Position numbers and translations under genes: made by a program
Shown here: positions 1 to 10,128 of the stretch, in pieces
Layout of the letters: the number at the start of each line of letters is the position of its first letter
How positions within the stretch are numbered: position 1 is the stretch's first letter
Notes under the pieces: model-generated
Told to the model about the DNA's origin: nothing
Seen by the model: the letters and a program-made list of their open reading frames with translations, nothing else
The model's database searches: none
Assembly: GCF_900095175.1 (NCBI RefSeq)
Contig: NZ_LT606946.1
Location: 1,643,417-1,707,416, forward strand
Direction: 5' to 3'
DNA from: Polynucleobacter necessarius
GTDB taxonomy: Bacteria; Pseudomonadota; Gammaproteobacteria; Burkholderiales; Burkholderiaceae
Length of the DNA: 64,000 nucleotides

Positions 1-28
1 TAAGCCTTATCTTTGCGACAGAGGAAGT

Positions 29-54
29 CCGCTTACAAGCGGGTTTTCTTTTTT
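29..54 (+). terminator. Intrinsic terminator of the gene upstream of pth
   Basis: A short stem CCGCT/AGCGG with a TACA loop at 29-42 is followed by a T-rich run (44-54). It lies just before pth and probably ends the gene that precedes this window. In related bacteria that gene is often rplY, but nothing of it can be read here. The stem is short, so strength is uncertain. Confidence 0.55.
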
Positions 55-85
55 GCAGAAATGCTTTTATCCTTAAGCACTCATC

Positions 86-682
86 ATGACTAAATTAATT
101 GTTGGCCTTGGCAATCCAGGCGAAGAACACATAGAAGATCGGCACAATGCTGGCTTCTGGTTTGTTGACGCCCTTGCTAAACAATTGAACACTCGCTTTG
201 AAACTGAAAAACGCTTTCATGGCAAAGTGGCTAAAGCTAAATGGGGGGATGAAGATCTCTTCTTGCTCAAACCTAGCACCTATATGAATCTCAGTGGCCA
301 GTCTGTCGGGGCACTATGCCGCTTCCACAAAATTACACCCAAGGATGTGCTGGTGGTACAGGATGAGCTTGATCTCAAGCCCGGCACTGCACGCATCAAG
401 CTTGGTGGTGGCACCGGTGGACACAATGGACTAAAAGATATTCAAGCTCACCTAGGGACGCCTGAGTACTGGCGCTTGCGACTGGGTATCGGGCATCCAC
501 GCGACCTAGCTGCAGAGGGTGCGCGAGTGATGGACGTGGCCGACTATGTGCTGAGAAGGCCTTTGCAGCTTGAGCAAAAGAAGATCGATGCGAGTATCGA
601 AGATGGTTTACAGATTCTGGGTTTGTTTATGAAGGGCGATACTCAGGCAGCAATGCTGGAGTTGCATTCAAAAACGAATTAG
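86..682 (+). CDS. pth: Peptidyl-tRNA hydrolase
   Basis: Cytosolic esterase that releases tRNA from peptidyl-tRNAs dropped by stalled ribosomes. The 198-residue length is usual for the family. The residues known from E. coli Pth fall at the same numbers here: Asn10 in GLGNPG, catalytic His20 in DRHNAGF, Asn68 in YMNLSG, Asp93 in QDELDL and Asn114 in GGHNGL. The usual Tyr and Thr between GNPG and RHN are replaced (EEHIED), a mild local divergence. The ATG follows a terminator-like hairpin by about 30 bases. The gene is convergent with the ferredoxin gene, with four bases between the stop codons. Confidence 0.97.
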   Translation: MTKLIVGLGNPGEEHIEDRHNAGFWFVDALAKQLNTRFETEKRFHGKVAKAKWGDEDLFLLKPSTYMNLSGQSVGALCRFHKITPKDVLVVQDELDLKPGTARIKLGGGTGGHNGLKDIQAHLGTPEYWRLRLGIGHPRDLAAEGARVMDVADYVLRRPLQLEQKKIDASIEDGLQILGLFMKGDTQAAMLELHSKTN

Positions 683-686
683 TGCA

Positions 687-1468
<782 letters not shown>

Positions 1469-1504
1469 AACGCTCCTCAGGCTTTTTCAGCTACAGCCAA
1501 GAGT

Positions 1505-2134
1505 TTAGCCCCTCTTAGAGCGAAATAGACAAGCTTTTACCTGCCCAGCCTCTAGGTATTTCCCGCAATGCCATTCGGGTACTAGGGCTTCAATCTGATC
1601 CCGTGAGCGACTAGAGGGAAACTCGACGTAAATTCCCCCGCCGGCACTGTCATCGCAAACGCGAGCTGCTTCTACTAAAGCTTGATTTAATAAGCCCTCC
1701 TCCTGAAAGGGGGGGTCAATAAAGATCAAATTACTGGACCGATCAGCCTGTTGCTTTAAAAACTCCAGACTATCTTTATGCAAAATCTGTACCTGCCCAG
1801 CAGCAGGAGATGACTGAAGCAACGCAAAATTAGCCAAGAGTTTGGCATGAGCCTTCTTATCTTTTTCTAATAGCGTGACTGCATGCGCCTGTCTAGAGGC
1901 GGCCTCAAAGCCCAATGCACCCGTACCAGCAAATAAATCCAGACAACTTAATCCTACCAAGTCCTGCCCTAGCCAATTAAACAAAGTCTCACGAACACGA
2001 CCAGTGCTCGGACGGAGGCCAGGTAAATCCAACACACTCAATAAACGACTGCGCCAAACTCCACCAATAATGCGAATTTTCTGAGGAGGCTCTGGGCGCT
2101 TGCCTAATGAAGCAGACTTTGTTGGCTTATTTAT
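1505..2134 (-). CDS. rsmD: 16S rRNA (guanine966-N2)-methyltransferase RsmD, with abnormal start codon
   Basis: Methylates G966 of 16S rRNA in the 30S subunit. Visible motifs are GLRPSTGRVRETLFNWLG near the N-terminus, DLFAGTGALGFEAASR (SAM binding) and the catalytic IFIDPPF. The first standard start is TTG at 2041, but the reading frame continues upstream and encodes the conserved RsmD N-terminus (KIRIIGGVWRSRLL) back to about 2134. No ATG, GTG or TTG exists in that extension. The most likely original start is codon 2132-2134, now ATA, because an AGGGG Shine-Dalgarno (2141-2145 region) lies six bases before it. ATG to ATA is one G-to-A change. Initiation from TTG 2041 would lose about 31 residues including RIIGG. 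The gene may be weakly expressed or inactive. Confidence 0.8.
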   Translation of the reverse strand: MNKPTKSASLGKRPEPPQKIRIIGGVWRSRLLSVLDLPGLRPSTGRVRETLFNWLGQDLVGLSCLDLFAGTGALGFEAASRQAHAVTLLEKDKKAHAKLLANFALLQSSPAAGQVQILHKDSLEFLKQQADRSSNLIFIDPPFQEEGLLNQALVEAARVCDDSAGGGIYVEFPSSRSRDQIEALVPEWHCGKYLEAGQVKACLFRSKRG

Positions 2135-3462
2135 TTTTAGCCCCTAGCACCACAATCTTCATCCGATCCATGGCTAAGTATTTTTGGAATGCCGCCTTAA
2201 TTTGCTCTAAGCTCACCGCCTCTACTTGTTTAGTCCACACCTCCATCGTATCGAGCGGCAAATTATTCCAAGCAATAGATGAAACGTTATCAAGCAGCTT
2301 ACGGTTGTTATCAATCCTTAAAGGATAACCATTGATTAAATTTGATTTAGCTGTATCAAGTTCAGATTGCGTAGGGCCGTTAGCAATAAATTGTCCAATG
2401 ATAGAACTCATCACTTCAAGGGCCAAAGTAGCTTGATCATTCTTGGTCTGTACACCCGCCTGAAATATCCCCACATCTTTACCGGGCGCAAAATAACTAA
2501 ACACGCTATAAGCAAGGCCGCGCTTCTCGCGAACCTCTGACATCAGACGCGATACAAAACCACCGCCACCCAATACATAGTTCCCAACCAACAATGGAAA
2601 ATAATCTGGGTTACTACGGGTGACCGCTGTCATTCCCATAGCAATATGCGCTTGTTGCGAATCAAATGGAATAGTGACTTCGCGTTGACTTAAAGGCTCT
2701 ACTGGTGAGCGCTTAAACTCTGGCAGCTTGGCAATAGTAGGGCCCAGACTGAGGCACTCTTTGCAATAAACCCTGAACGATTTCAGCGGCCTCGACTTTA
2801 CTCACATCACCAACAATGCTGACAATCATCCGATCACCACGGTAGAGCTGCTTATGAAACTGCTGCAAATCAGCAGCATTGATGTTGGCAATACTTTGCA
2901 CCGTTGGCGAGTTAGCCAAGGGATAGTCGCCATATACCAATTTTCTAAAACGACGATCCAATACTGACTCCGGCTTTGTCTCCGACTCTAACAATGCCGT
3001 AGTCATTCTTTGCTTCTCACGGGCTAAGATTTTGGCATCGTAAGTAGGTGCACTCAACATGGCTGATACCAATTGAACGGCGCGATCACGCAAATCTTTG
3101 CGACTTAAAGTCCGAATGCGCATGATGGCACGCTCTCCGCTGACAGAGACCCCAAGGTTTGCACCTAAATCAGCAATCTGTGCCTCATTCAACAAACCCT
3201 TCTCTGACTTGGCGCCATAGTTCATCAACTGCCCAGCCACAGTAGCTAAACCACTCTTGGCCGATGGATCATAACGATCGCCTGCATCAATACTGATTTC
3301 AATATCGACCATCGGTAGCGATTTGGTTTGAACTAAATAGGCCTGCGCTCCCTTGAATGATTCCAATTTTTCAATTGGCAATATCGCATGGGCAGAGGTA
3401 CTGACTCCTGCTATCAGTGCGAATGTAAGACAAACTTGCTTGATCAATTTATTTAGCAGCAT
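2127..3462 (-). pseudogene. M16-family peptidase-like protein (inactive-subunit type), frameshifted
   Basis: Second gene of a pair of zinc-protease (insulinase-like, M16) genes. The N-terminal part (2713-3462) begins with a signal peptide (residues about 5-26) and lacks the HxxEH zinc motif, as expected of the non-catalytic partner in such pairs. Its frame ends just after VPQSGP, while the other frame carries on the protein as GPTIAKLPEFKRSPVE and so on to 2127. One base too many at the GGGCCC run (2740-2745) explains this; without it the protein would be 444 residues. The start overlaps the end of the catalytic M16 gene by 14 bases. The C-terminal part alone can start at 2639, but a split functional protein is unlikely. 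A sequencing error in the homopolymer is the main alternative. Confidence 0.82.
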
Positions 3463-4846
3463 GATTAACCCCTTGCTTGCTCTCAGCGGACTGACGTCCC
3501 TGCGGATCTAGCACTGCAATAGTCAGACCCTCATCTACCAAATATTTTTTTGCAACGGCTTGAACTTGTATGGGAGTGATTTTTTGCATCTTATCCAATA
3601 TCACATCAATATCTCTCCATGAAAATCCCGCCATCTCTGTGCTGCCAATTTCCATTGCCTGACCAAAGATCGAATCGCGCTTATAAATCTGATCAGACAG
3701 AATGCGTACCTTAATGCGCTTGAGCTCCGATTCCAGAATGCCTTTATCGACAATTTCTTTCAGAGCCTTCCGAATACTGCTCTCAGCCTGCTCTACTGTT
3801 TTTCCTTTAGCCATACTGGTGCTAATCAAAAAAAGCTCTGGGCCTCTTGAGACCAAGTCGTAGCTGACACTCACATCATTGACTACGCGCTCTTGCTTTA
3901 CTAATACTCGATTCAGGCGTGCGTTGTCATAACCGTCAAGCACCGCAGCCAACAATTCCAATGCATAAGGCTCATCATCATCTAGCTTACCCACTTGTAG
4001 CTTGGGAACCTTCCAGGCCATTGCCAGCTGTGCGCTATCTGCGGGTGCTTTAACCTGGACTCGCTTAATACCTTTTTGCGGAGGTTCAATCTGGGGCTTG
4101 CGATCTGGCAACTCTCCCGCAGAAGCAACTCCATAATATTTTTCCGCTGCTTGCAAAATGGCTTGAGGTTCAACATCACCAGCAATCACTACTGTTGCAT
4201 TATTCGGCTTATACCAACTACGATACCAATCCCGTGCATCAGCAGCCTTCATATTGACTAGATCATTCATCCAGCCAACTACTGGGTGACGATAAGGCGA
4301 ACTCATGAAAGCAGTAGCCATCAGTGATTCATATAGCAAACTGGTGGGGTTATCTTCAGTGCGCAAACGACGCTCTTCCATCACCACCTGAATTTCTTTT
4401 AAAAACTCCGCATCATCAAAATTGAGATTAGACATGCGATCGGCTTCTAGCCTCATGACTTCATCCAACTTAGACTTTTCAACTTGCTGAAAGTAGGCCG
4501 TGTAATCTCGAGAGGTAAATGCATTTTCGCGACCGCCTACCGCAGCAACCAAGCGAGAGAACTCACCTGACTTCACTTTGTCAGTGCCCTTGAACATCAT
4601 GTGCTCAAGCACATGGGCTACCCCAGTTTTGCCGTTAACCTCATCCATCGAGCCGGCACGGTACCAAACCATATGCGCGACCGTAGGCGCCCGATGATCT
4701 TCGCGCACAATCAACTTCAGACCATTGGAAAGCACAAACTCATGGGTATTGGATGGGGCACCTTCAGGGGCTGCCCATGCGGCTGAGCAAGAGATCAGCA
4801 AAAAGAAAGAAAAACGCAATAAAGTGGAGCGCATCTGTAAGATCAC
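3449..4846 (-). CDS. M16-family zinc metallopeptidase
   Basis: Processing-peptidase-like zinc protease of 465 residues with an N-terminal signal peptide (residues about 6-26, ending in AWA), so it is exported to the periplasm. The inverted zinc motif HxxEH is present as HVLEH in GVAHVLEHMMFKGT, followed by the downstream glutamate helix (VVMEERRLR). The N-terminal M16 domain is followed by a C-terminal M16_C domain. The gene is first in a two-gene unit with the inactive-type partner, which is frameshifted here, so the protein may lack its normal partner. It is divergent from ftsY, with about 50 bases between the starts. Confidence 0.9.
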   Translation of the reverse strand: MILQMRSTLLRFSFFLLISCSAAWAAPEGAPSNTHEFVLSNGLKLIVREDHRAPTVAHMVWYRAGSMDEVNGKTGVAHVLEHMMFKGTDKVKSGEFSRLVAAVGGRENAFTSRDYTAYFQQVEKSKLDEVMRLEADRMSNLNFDDAEFLKEIQVVMEERRLRTEDNPTSLLYESLMATAFMSSPYRHPVVGWMNDLVNMKAADARDWYRSWYKPNNATVVIAGDVEPQAILQAAEKYYGVASAGELPDRKPQIEPPQKGIKRVQVKAPADSAQLAMAWKVPKLQVGKLDDDEPYALELLAAVLDGYDNARLNRVLVKQERVVNDVSVSYDLVSRGPELFLISTSMAKGKTVEQAESSIRKALKEIVDKGILESELKRIKVRILSDQIYKRDSIFGQAMEIGSTEMAGFSWRDIDVILDKMQKITPIQVQAVAKKYLVDEGLTIAVLDPQGRQSAESKQGVNHAAK

Positions 4847-4896
4847 CTATCCCAAGAATTTAATTGATAAGATGCAAGGATTAAATTGTATCGATT

Positions 4897-5787
4897 ATGT
4901 TCGGCTTACGTAAAACCCTCGGATCCCTATTCAAATCGAATCAGACTGATGAAGCCTGGTTTGATACCCTAGAAGAATCTCTCATTCTGAGTGATGTGGG
5001 TCTGCCTACGACTGAACAACTGATTAGCAAACTTCGTAAGGCTGCCAAATCAGAAAAGGCTAGTAGTCCTGAAGACTTGAAGCAACTACTCATTCAAGAG
5101 GTGGCAAGCCTCTTAAAGCCTTTGGAGCCAAGCCCGAACCCTTTATATGTGCATGAACAAAAGACCACCCCGGAAATATGGCTAGTGATTGGCGTCAATG
5201 GCGCTGGTAAGACCACCACGATCGGCAAGCTCTGCAAACTCTTTCAGTCTCAAGGTAAATCCGTCTTGCTAGCAGCAGGCGATACTTTCCGAGCGGCTGC
5301 ACGCAATCAACTCCTAGAATGGGGTGGCCGCAACCAAGTTGACGTCATCATGCAAGAAAGCGGTGATGCTGCAGCCGTGGCGCATGATGCGATTCATGCG
5401 GCGGTGTCTCGCAAGAGCGATATTTTGATTATTGATACTGCCGGCAGATTAGCCACTCAAGACCATCTCATGGAAGAATTGAAGAAGGTTAAAAGAGTGA
5501 TTGGCAAGGCCCTTCCTGGGGCCCCTCACCAGACTTTGCTAGTTCTTGATGGCAATACGGGTCAAAACAGTTTAAGCCAAGTAAAGGCCTTTCATGCTGC
5601 TTTAGGGCTGTCCGCCTTAATCGTGACTAAGTTAGATGGCACTACCAAAGGTGGAGTGATCTGCGCACTGGCTCACACCCTCAATGATGGGTCAAAACCA
5701 GCAGTTTTAGCCCTTGGCAAAGGTGAGGGAATTAATGATTTAGCCCCCTTCACTGCCGCCCAATATTCATCCGAATTATTCAATTAA
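4897..5787 (+). CDS. ftsY: Signal recognition particle receptor FtsY
   Basis: SRP receptor GTPase that docks ribosome-SRP complexes at the inner membrane translocon. The NG domain is complete: P-loop GVNGAGKTTT at about 99-108, DTFRAAARNQL at 129-139, DTAGR at 180-184 and TKLDG at 244-248. At 296 residues it is short because the acidic A domain of E. coli FtsY is absent; only a short basic N-terminus (MFGLRKTLGSLFK) precedes the N domain, as in many betaproteobacteria. It precedes rpoH by 87 bases, but rpoH appears to have its own promoter. Confidence 0.97.
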   Translation: MFGLRKTLGSLFKSNQTDEAWFDTLEESLILSDVGLPTTEQLISKLRKAAKSEKASSPEDLKQLLIQEVASLLKPLEPSPNPLYVHEQKTTPEIWLVIGVNGAGKTTTIGKLCKLFQSQGKSVLLAAGDTFRAAARNQLLEWGGRNQVDVIMQESGDAAAVAHDAIHAAVSRKSDILIIDTAGRLATQDHLMEELKKVKRVIGKALPGAPHQTLLVLDGNTGQNSLSQVKAFHAALGLSALIVTKLDGTTKGGVICALAHTLNDGSKPAVLALGKGEGINDLAPFTAAQYSSELFN

Positions 5788-5815
5788 ATCAAAGACTTGT
5801 AGAAGTAAAAAACCA

Positions 5816-5842
5816 TTAGCACTCTCTTGACAAGAGTGCTAT
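5816..5842. promoter_or_regulatory. CIRCE element (HrcA operator) upstream of rpoH
   Basis: The sequence TTAGCACTC (5816-5824), nine bases, then GAGTGCTAT (5834-5842) matches the CIRCE consensus TTAGCACTC-N9-GAGTGCTAA at 17 of 18 arm positions. The inverted repeat is perfect over AGCACTC/GAGTGCT and spacing is exact. CIRCE is bound by the heat-shock repressor HrcA. It lies 33 bases before the rpoH start codon and overlaps a TATAAT hexamer, so HrcA would block transcription. hrcA itself is not in this window. Confidence 0.9.
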
Positions 5843-5858
5843 AATGGAACCTTATTAA
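5816..5858 (+). promoter_or_regulatory. Candidate rpoH promoter overlapping CIRCE
   Basis: A perfect TATAAT (5840-5845) lies across the right CIRCE arm, with TTAGCA (5816-5821) at an 18-base spacing as a possible -35. A perfect TTGACA (5827-5832) sits in the CIRCE spacer and could serve a second start with a weak -10 around 5850-5858. The true transcription start cannot be decided from sequence, but either promoter would be covered by HrcA. Confidence 0.5.
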
Positions 5859-5874
5859 TACCTAAAAAAAGAAA

Positions 5875-6816
5875 ATGGTTCAAAAGAAAGCATACAAACC
5901 GCAATTGCAAGCAAGGCAAACGTTGCCAGCAGCGCAGACTGCTGCGGCTTCGCTTGCCTTTCCGATGCTGCCTTCCCTTGGGGTTGGCACGCTCGACTCT
6001 TACATCTCATACGTGAATCGCGTACCCATGCTCAGCGCCGCAGAAGAGCTGCACCTTGCGCAGGAATTTCGTCGTACTGAAAATGTAGATGCCGCAAAAA
6101 CTTTGGTTCTCTCACACCTTCGCTTGGTGGTATCTGTTGCTCGTCAGTATTTAGGCTATGGCATTCCGCATGCCGACCTCATTCAAGAAGGCAATATCGG
6201 CTTGATGAAGGCTGTAAAACGTTACGACCCTAACCAAGGTGCACGCTTAGTCTCTTATGCAATCCATTGGATTAAGGCGGAGATTCATGAGTACATTCTC
6301 AAGAATTGGCGTTTGGTTAAAGTTGCTACAACTAAAGCGCAACGTAAGTTGTTCTTTAATTTACGCAGCAACAAACCTACTTTAGCTGCGCTGACTCCCA
6401 ATGAAGTTGAGGCATTAGCCAAGGCCCTGGATGTTAAAGGCTCTGACGTTAAAGAAATGGAAATGCGTCTTGCTGGTGGTGATGTTGCCTTAGAGGGTGA
6501 TGACACGGACGATGAGTCTGCCTATGCACCAATTCAATGGTTAGCAGACAACAGTCAAGAGCCTACCGAGATGATAGCTGCTGCTGCAACCGATGCACTA
6601 CATGGCCCGCAGCTGGATCAAGTACTCATGGCTTTAGATGAGCGTAGTCGCAATATTGTGCAATCCCGCTGGTTAGCAATGGACGCAGATGGTAATGGCA
6701 CAAAGACATTGCATGATCTCGCCAGTGAATATGGCATCTCTGCAGAGCGTGTTCGTCAGATTGAGACTGCTGCTCTCAAAAAGATGCGCAGCCTCTTACA
6801 AGCTGAAGCTGCTTAA
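5875..6816 (+). CDS. rpoH: RNA polymerase heat-shock sigma factor RpoH (sigma-32)
   Basis: Directs RNA polymerase to heat-shock promoters. At 313 residues it has region 1.2/2.1 (VNRVPMLSAAEE onward), region 2 (GNIGLMKAVKRYDPN, LVSYAIHWIKAEIHEY) and the RpoH box QRKLFFNLR at about 156-164, the diagnostic segment for sigma-32. The region 4.2 helix-turn-helix is near the C-terminus (SAERVRQIETAALKKMR). It has a short Ala/Gln-rich N-terminal extension before the conserved part. Upstream is a CIRCE box, which suggests HrcA control, so the HrcA and sigma-32 responses are linked in this organism. The stop lies 22 bases from the end of the convergent sco gene. Confidence 0.97.
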   Translation: MVQKKAYKPQLQARQTLPAAQTAAASLAFPMLPSLGVGTLDSYISYVNRVPMLSAAEELHLAQEFRRTENVDAAKTLVLSHLRLVVSVARQYLGYGIPHADLIQEGNIGLMKAVKRYDPNQGARLVSYAIHWIKAEIHEYILKNWRLVKVATTKAQRKLFFNLRSNKPTLAALTPNEVEALAKALDVKGSDVKEMEMRLAGGDVALEGDDTDDESAYAPIQWLADNSQEPTEMIAAAATDALHGPQLDQVLMALDERSRNIVQSRWLAMDADGNGTKTLHDLASEYGISAERVRQIETAALKKMRSLLQAEAA

Positions 6817-6838
6817 GCAGCCTCGCTTTCCCAACCCT

Positions 6839-7444
6839 TTACTTCAGCAATTCCTTCAAGTCTTGTGCCAAGGTCTCTGGACCTTGCGCATGCTTGATAT
6901 AGAGGCGCAACCGCCCTGCTGGGTCAAACGCATAGCTTCCAGCTGTGTGATCCATGGTGTATGAACCAGGGCTAGTGCCAGGAACTTTTTTGTAATAAAT
7001 CTTGAAGTCCTTAGTGACCTTTTCTAAAGCTGCCTCGTCTGCTGGACGTAGACCTAAGAAGCGCGAATCAAATGCAGGCACATACTGCTTCAAGATATCT
7101 GCGCTATCTCGCCCGGGATCGACCGTGACAAATAGCACTTGCACCTTATCTGCCTGAGACCCTAAGAGAGTCATCACTTGCTGCATCTCAGTCAGGGTCG
7201 TAGGACAAATATCTGGACACTGCGTATAACCAAAGAACATCACAACCACCTTGCCTTTGAAGTCAGCCAGCGTTCGCACTTTGCCATCGGGGTCAAGCAA
7301 ACTAAATTCTGTACCAAATGCCTTGCTACCCGTGATGTCTACATTCTTGAAACTCTGCTTGGGGCTACAAGCTACTAGAGTCAAGCCGATAAGCGACAAC
7401 ATCAAGATATGGGTGAGACGAAGGTAGCGTGTAGATAAATTCAT
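6839..7444 (-). CDS. SCO1/SenC copper chaperone lipoprotein
   Basis: Membrane-anchored thioredoxin-fold protein that delivers copper to the CuA site of cytochrome c oxidase. I place the start at ATG 7444, because it gives a typical lipoprotein signal (lipobox LVAC, Cys26); an upstream TTG at 7471 would add nine residues. The copper ligands are the CPDICP cysteine pair and a C-terminal histidine in MDHTAGSY. It is the last gene of the long oxidase assembly block on the minus strand, just after the ctaB gene, and is convergent with rpoH. Confidence 0.92.
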   Translation of the reverse strand: MNLSTRYLRLTHILMLSLIGLTLVACSPKQSFKNVDITGSKAFGTEFSLLDPDGKVRTLADFKGKVVVMFFGYTQCPDICPTTLTEMQQVMTLLGSQADKVQVLFVTVDPGRDSADILKQYVPAFDSRFLGLRPADEAALEKVTKDFKIYYKKVPGTSPGSYTMDHTAGSYAFDPAGRLRLYIKHAQGPETLAQDLKELLK

Positions 7445-7451
7445 AATCAAC

Positions 7452-8345
7452 TCAAATGAAATAGTGATCAATTAATAGTGCTGCAAATAGCAAAGACAAA
7501 TACGTTATCGAAAAGCGGAAAGTCTTTTTCGCGAGATCATCACTATAAGAAACAAACAAGGCAACCACATAGGCAAGGAACATCAAACCTAATATGATTG
7601 CGGAAATCAAATACACCAGCCCACTCATGCCGTAAATGTAAGGTAACAAAGTAGCAGCAATCAAGATCAAGGTGTACAGCAAAATATTGAGTAGCGTAAA
7701 GCGCTCACCATGAGTCACTGGTAGCATCGGCAAACCACTTTGCAGATAGTCATCGCGACGATATAGGGCAAGCGCCCAAAAGTGCGGCGGAGTCCAAACA
7801 AAAATAATGAGCACCAAGAGCCAAGCCTCGGCAGATAAGCCATTAGTCACGGCAGCCCAACCTAAGGCAGGTGGCATGGCGCCAGAAAGTCCACCAATCA
7901 CAATATTCTGTGGTGTAGCAGGCTTTAGTAACCAGGTATAAATCACGGCGTAACCCACAAAGGTTGCTACGGTAAGCCACATCGTTAATGGGTTACAGAA
8001 GCTCCATAGGATGACTATTCCCAAACTGCCAAGAACGATCGAGAAAACAGTAATGTGAAAAGGGGTTACTTCACCAGTTGCAGATGGCCTCCAAGAAGTG
8101 CGCTTCATCTTGGCATCAATGGCTTGCTCAATTAAACAATTCATTGCAAAAGCTGCACCTGCCAATAACCAGATACCCACAATGCCGCCAATCAGCACTG
8201 GATAAGGAACCATACCAGGGGTGGCCAAGAACATTCCAATCACTGCACAGAAAACAGCGAGCAAAGTGACGCGAGGCTTGGTAAGCACCCAGTATTGACG
8301 CCAACGCGGCATCGCTATAGGTGTAGATGAAGTGGGACTATTCAT
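7452..8345 (-). CDS. cyoE: Protoheme IX farnesyltransferase (haem O synthase)
   Basis: UbiA-family membrane prenyltransferase (also named CtaB) that adds a farnesyl group to haem B, giving haem O for the oxidase. It has 297 residues and about nine hydrophobic segments. The prenyl-diphosphate site [15 protein letters not shown] is near residue 70, and the second Asp-rich loop, [17 protein letters not shown], is present. The start overlaps the end of ctaA by four bases, and the product is the substrate of CtaA, so the two are certainly cotranscribed. Confidence 0.96.
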   Translation of the reverse strand: MNSPTSSTPIAMPRWRQYWVLTKPRVTLLAVFCAVIGMFLATPGMVPYPVLIGGIVGIWLLAGAAFAMNCLIEQAIDAKMKRTSWRPSATGEVTPFHITVFSIVLGSLGIVILWSFCNPLTMWLTVATFVGYAVIYTWLLKPATPQNIVIGGLSGAMPPALGWAAVTNGLSAEAWLLVLIIFVWTPPHFWALALYRRDDYLQSGLPMLPVTHGERFTLLNILLYTLILIAATLLPYIYGMSGLVYLISAIILGLMFLAYVVALFVSYSDDLAKKTFRFSITYLSLLFAALLIDHYFI

Positions 8346-9472
8346 AATGATTTGACCATCTTAATACGAATGGGAGCACTCCAGGTCGACCACTGCGCTA
8401 GGCGAACCAAACAGAACATCAATGCAGCAGAACCAGCGGTATGCAGTAAAGCGGCAAGCAGGGGCCACTGGAAGACCACATTGGAAATGCCTGTCAGCGC
8501 CTGAAGAATTAATAAGCCCAGCAATAACTTGGCAATGCTACTCATTCTAGGTAATGCGGGATAACTTAACTGGAGAGCGCTGATTCCGAGAAGACTTAAA
8601 GCTGCAATGGCAACCACAGCAAACACGCGATGCGCCCAATGGATTGTTTGCAAAGCAACAGGGGAAATAGATTCACCCTGTGCATTCAGACCTAACTGAC
8701 GCCACAGAGTGAAGCCCTCCTGCCAATTTGTTTCAGGCATGAAAGTGCCTAGGCAAGTTGGAAAATCAGGGCAAGCTAATACAGCGTAATTTGTACTTAC
8801 CCACGCACCTAAAAAGATTTGGATGGATAAGACGACTGAAGTAAATAAAAGCAACTTCGCAGAAAGCGGCTTTATCTGCAAGAGGGCTACTGAAGAGGTT
8901 TTATCTTCCCACTCTTGCTGTGCGTAAGCCGTTAAACAGGCCAGCAAAACTAAAGCCAGCATTAAGTGGATAGTCACAATAATGGGTTGCAACTTGAGTG
9001 TTACTGTCCAAACACCAAACGCCCCCTGAATACACACCAAAACCAGCAGACCGAGACTACCCAATAAAGGCCACTTGCCCAAGCTTCTTAACTTACTCCA
9101 AGCTACCCCTACCTGAATCAAAATTAATGCGCCAACCGTCATTGCTAAATAGCGATGAATCATTTCAATCCAAGCCTTGATCACAGTAACGGGGCCAGTA
9201 GGCATATTGGCTTCAGCCAATTGAATCTCACCAATTGCATGCCATGGATTAGATGTGCCATAGCATCCAGGCCAATCAGGGCAACCTAAACCCGAGTCTG
9301 TGAGACGGGTAAAGACACCAAAGACAATTAAGTCAAAAGTCATGAAGACCAAAACCCAATTGAGCTTTTGGAAAAAATTAAATCTCGACCTAGTCCAGAG
9401 ATAGAGCAAAGGTAGACCTGCAAAGACAATTGCAATTGCAGCCAACTCCGAAAGCAATAATGCACCGCTCAT
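8342..9472 (-). CDS. ctaA: Haem A synthase (COX15/CtaA family)
   Basis: Inner-membrane monooxygenase converting haem O to haem A. The 376-residue protein has eight predicted membrane segments in two similar halves with conserved haem-ligand histidines ([36 protein letters not shown]). Cysteine pairs occur in both periplasmic loops ([10 protein letters not shown] and [10 protein letters not shown]). It overlaps the neighbours at both ends by four bases, so translational coupling is likely. Confidence 0.96.
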   Translation of the reverse strand: MSGALLLSELAAIAIVFAGLPLLYLWTRSRFNFFQKLNWVLVFMTFDLIVFGVFTRLTDSGLGCPDWPGCYGTSNPWHAIGEIQLAEANMPTGPVTVIKAWIEMIHRYLAMTVGALILIQVGVAWSKLRSLGKWPLLGSLGLLVLVCIQGAFGVWTVTLKLQPIIVTIHLMLALVLLACLTAYAQQEWEDKTSSVALLQIKPLSAKLLLFTSVVLSIQIFLGAWVSTNYAVLACPDFPTCLGTFMPETNWQEGFTLWRQLGLNAQGESISPVALQTIHWAHRVFAVVAIAALSLLGISALQLSYPALPRMSSIAKLLLGLLILQALTGISNVVFQWPLLAALLHTAGSAALMFCLVRLAQWSTWSAPIRIKMVKSL

Positions 9473-10128
9473 TGCAACTTCTCACCCTTGCGATTGAGGC
9501 GCAGTAGTTTCTCGAGATCTTTTTTGATGCTGCCAAATTCTTTTGGAGAATTCGTCACTGGGAAAACCATCATTTTTGCCGGGCTCGGGTCAATCAACTG
9601 AATTTTCTGACCAGCGCCTTCACGATTAAGCCAAGCATCAAACTCCTCCTTTAGCTTGGCATCTGCTGGCAAACTCAAAACCTGAAAACCTGCCACTTTC
9701 TGATCATAGGCCAACAAGACTTCTGGGTCTACCGGCTTACCATCTGTATTCACCCAAACTAACTGAACGCGACTACTCTCGCGACCGACTGCAACGCGCA
9801 ATTGACGCATCAAAAATAAGGCTTCAAGGCAAGATTCATTTTTAGTGGTGCATTCACCAGCTGGTCTAGCCACTAGCAAAGTCCATTTGCCATTAAAGGG
9901 TATGTCAAACCAAGCAGGATTCACATCTTGCACAGGCTGAACAAGGATTCCGAAATTGGTCTTACCGCCTTCTGGCTTAAAAACGTAATACGCCAAATAG
10001 GAGGCGATAACCGGTGCTGCGCATGCAAGCAATAAAAATAGCATTTGCAGTCGACCCCGACGAGTCTGCGCATTAATCGCCGATGAATCCATTTGTGAAG
10101 CTGGGATCAATAACTCTTTATCACTCAC
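9469..10128 (-). CDS. Membrane-anchored thioredoxin-fold-like protein of the oxidase cluster
   Basis: A 219-residue protein with one membrane segment (about 28-48) and a periplasmic domain. It occupies the position between SURF1 and ctaA that in Burkholderiales usually carries a poorly characterised transmembrane protein. The domain (FNGKWTLLVARPAGECTTKNESCLEAL) recalls SCO-like folds, but the CxxxC copper motif is replaced by two cysteines six residues apart. It is coupled by four-base overlaps to SURF1 and ctaA. A role in oxidase assembly is inferred from context only. Confidence 0.72.
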   Translation of the reverse strand: MSDKELLIPASQMDSSAINAQTRRGRLQMLFLLLACAAPVIASYLAYYVFKPEGGKTNFGILVQPVQDVNPAWFDIPFNGKWTLLVARPAGECTTKNESCLEALFLMRQLRVAVGRESSRVQLVWVNTDGKPVDPEVLLAYDQKVAGFQVLSLPADAKLKEEFDAWLNREGAGQKIQLIDPSPAKMMVFPVTNSPKEFGSIKKDLEKLLRLNRKGEKLQ

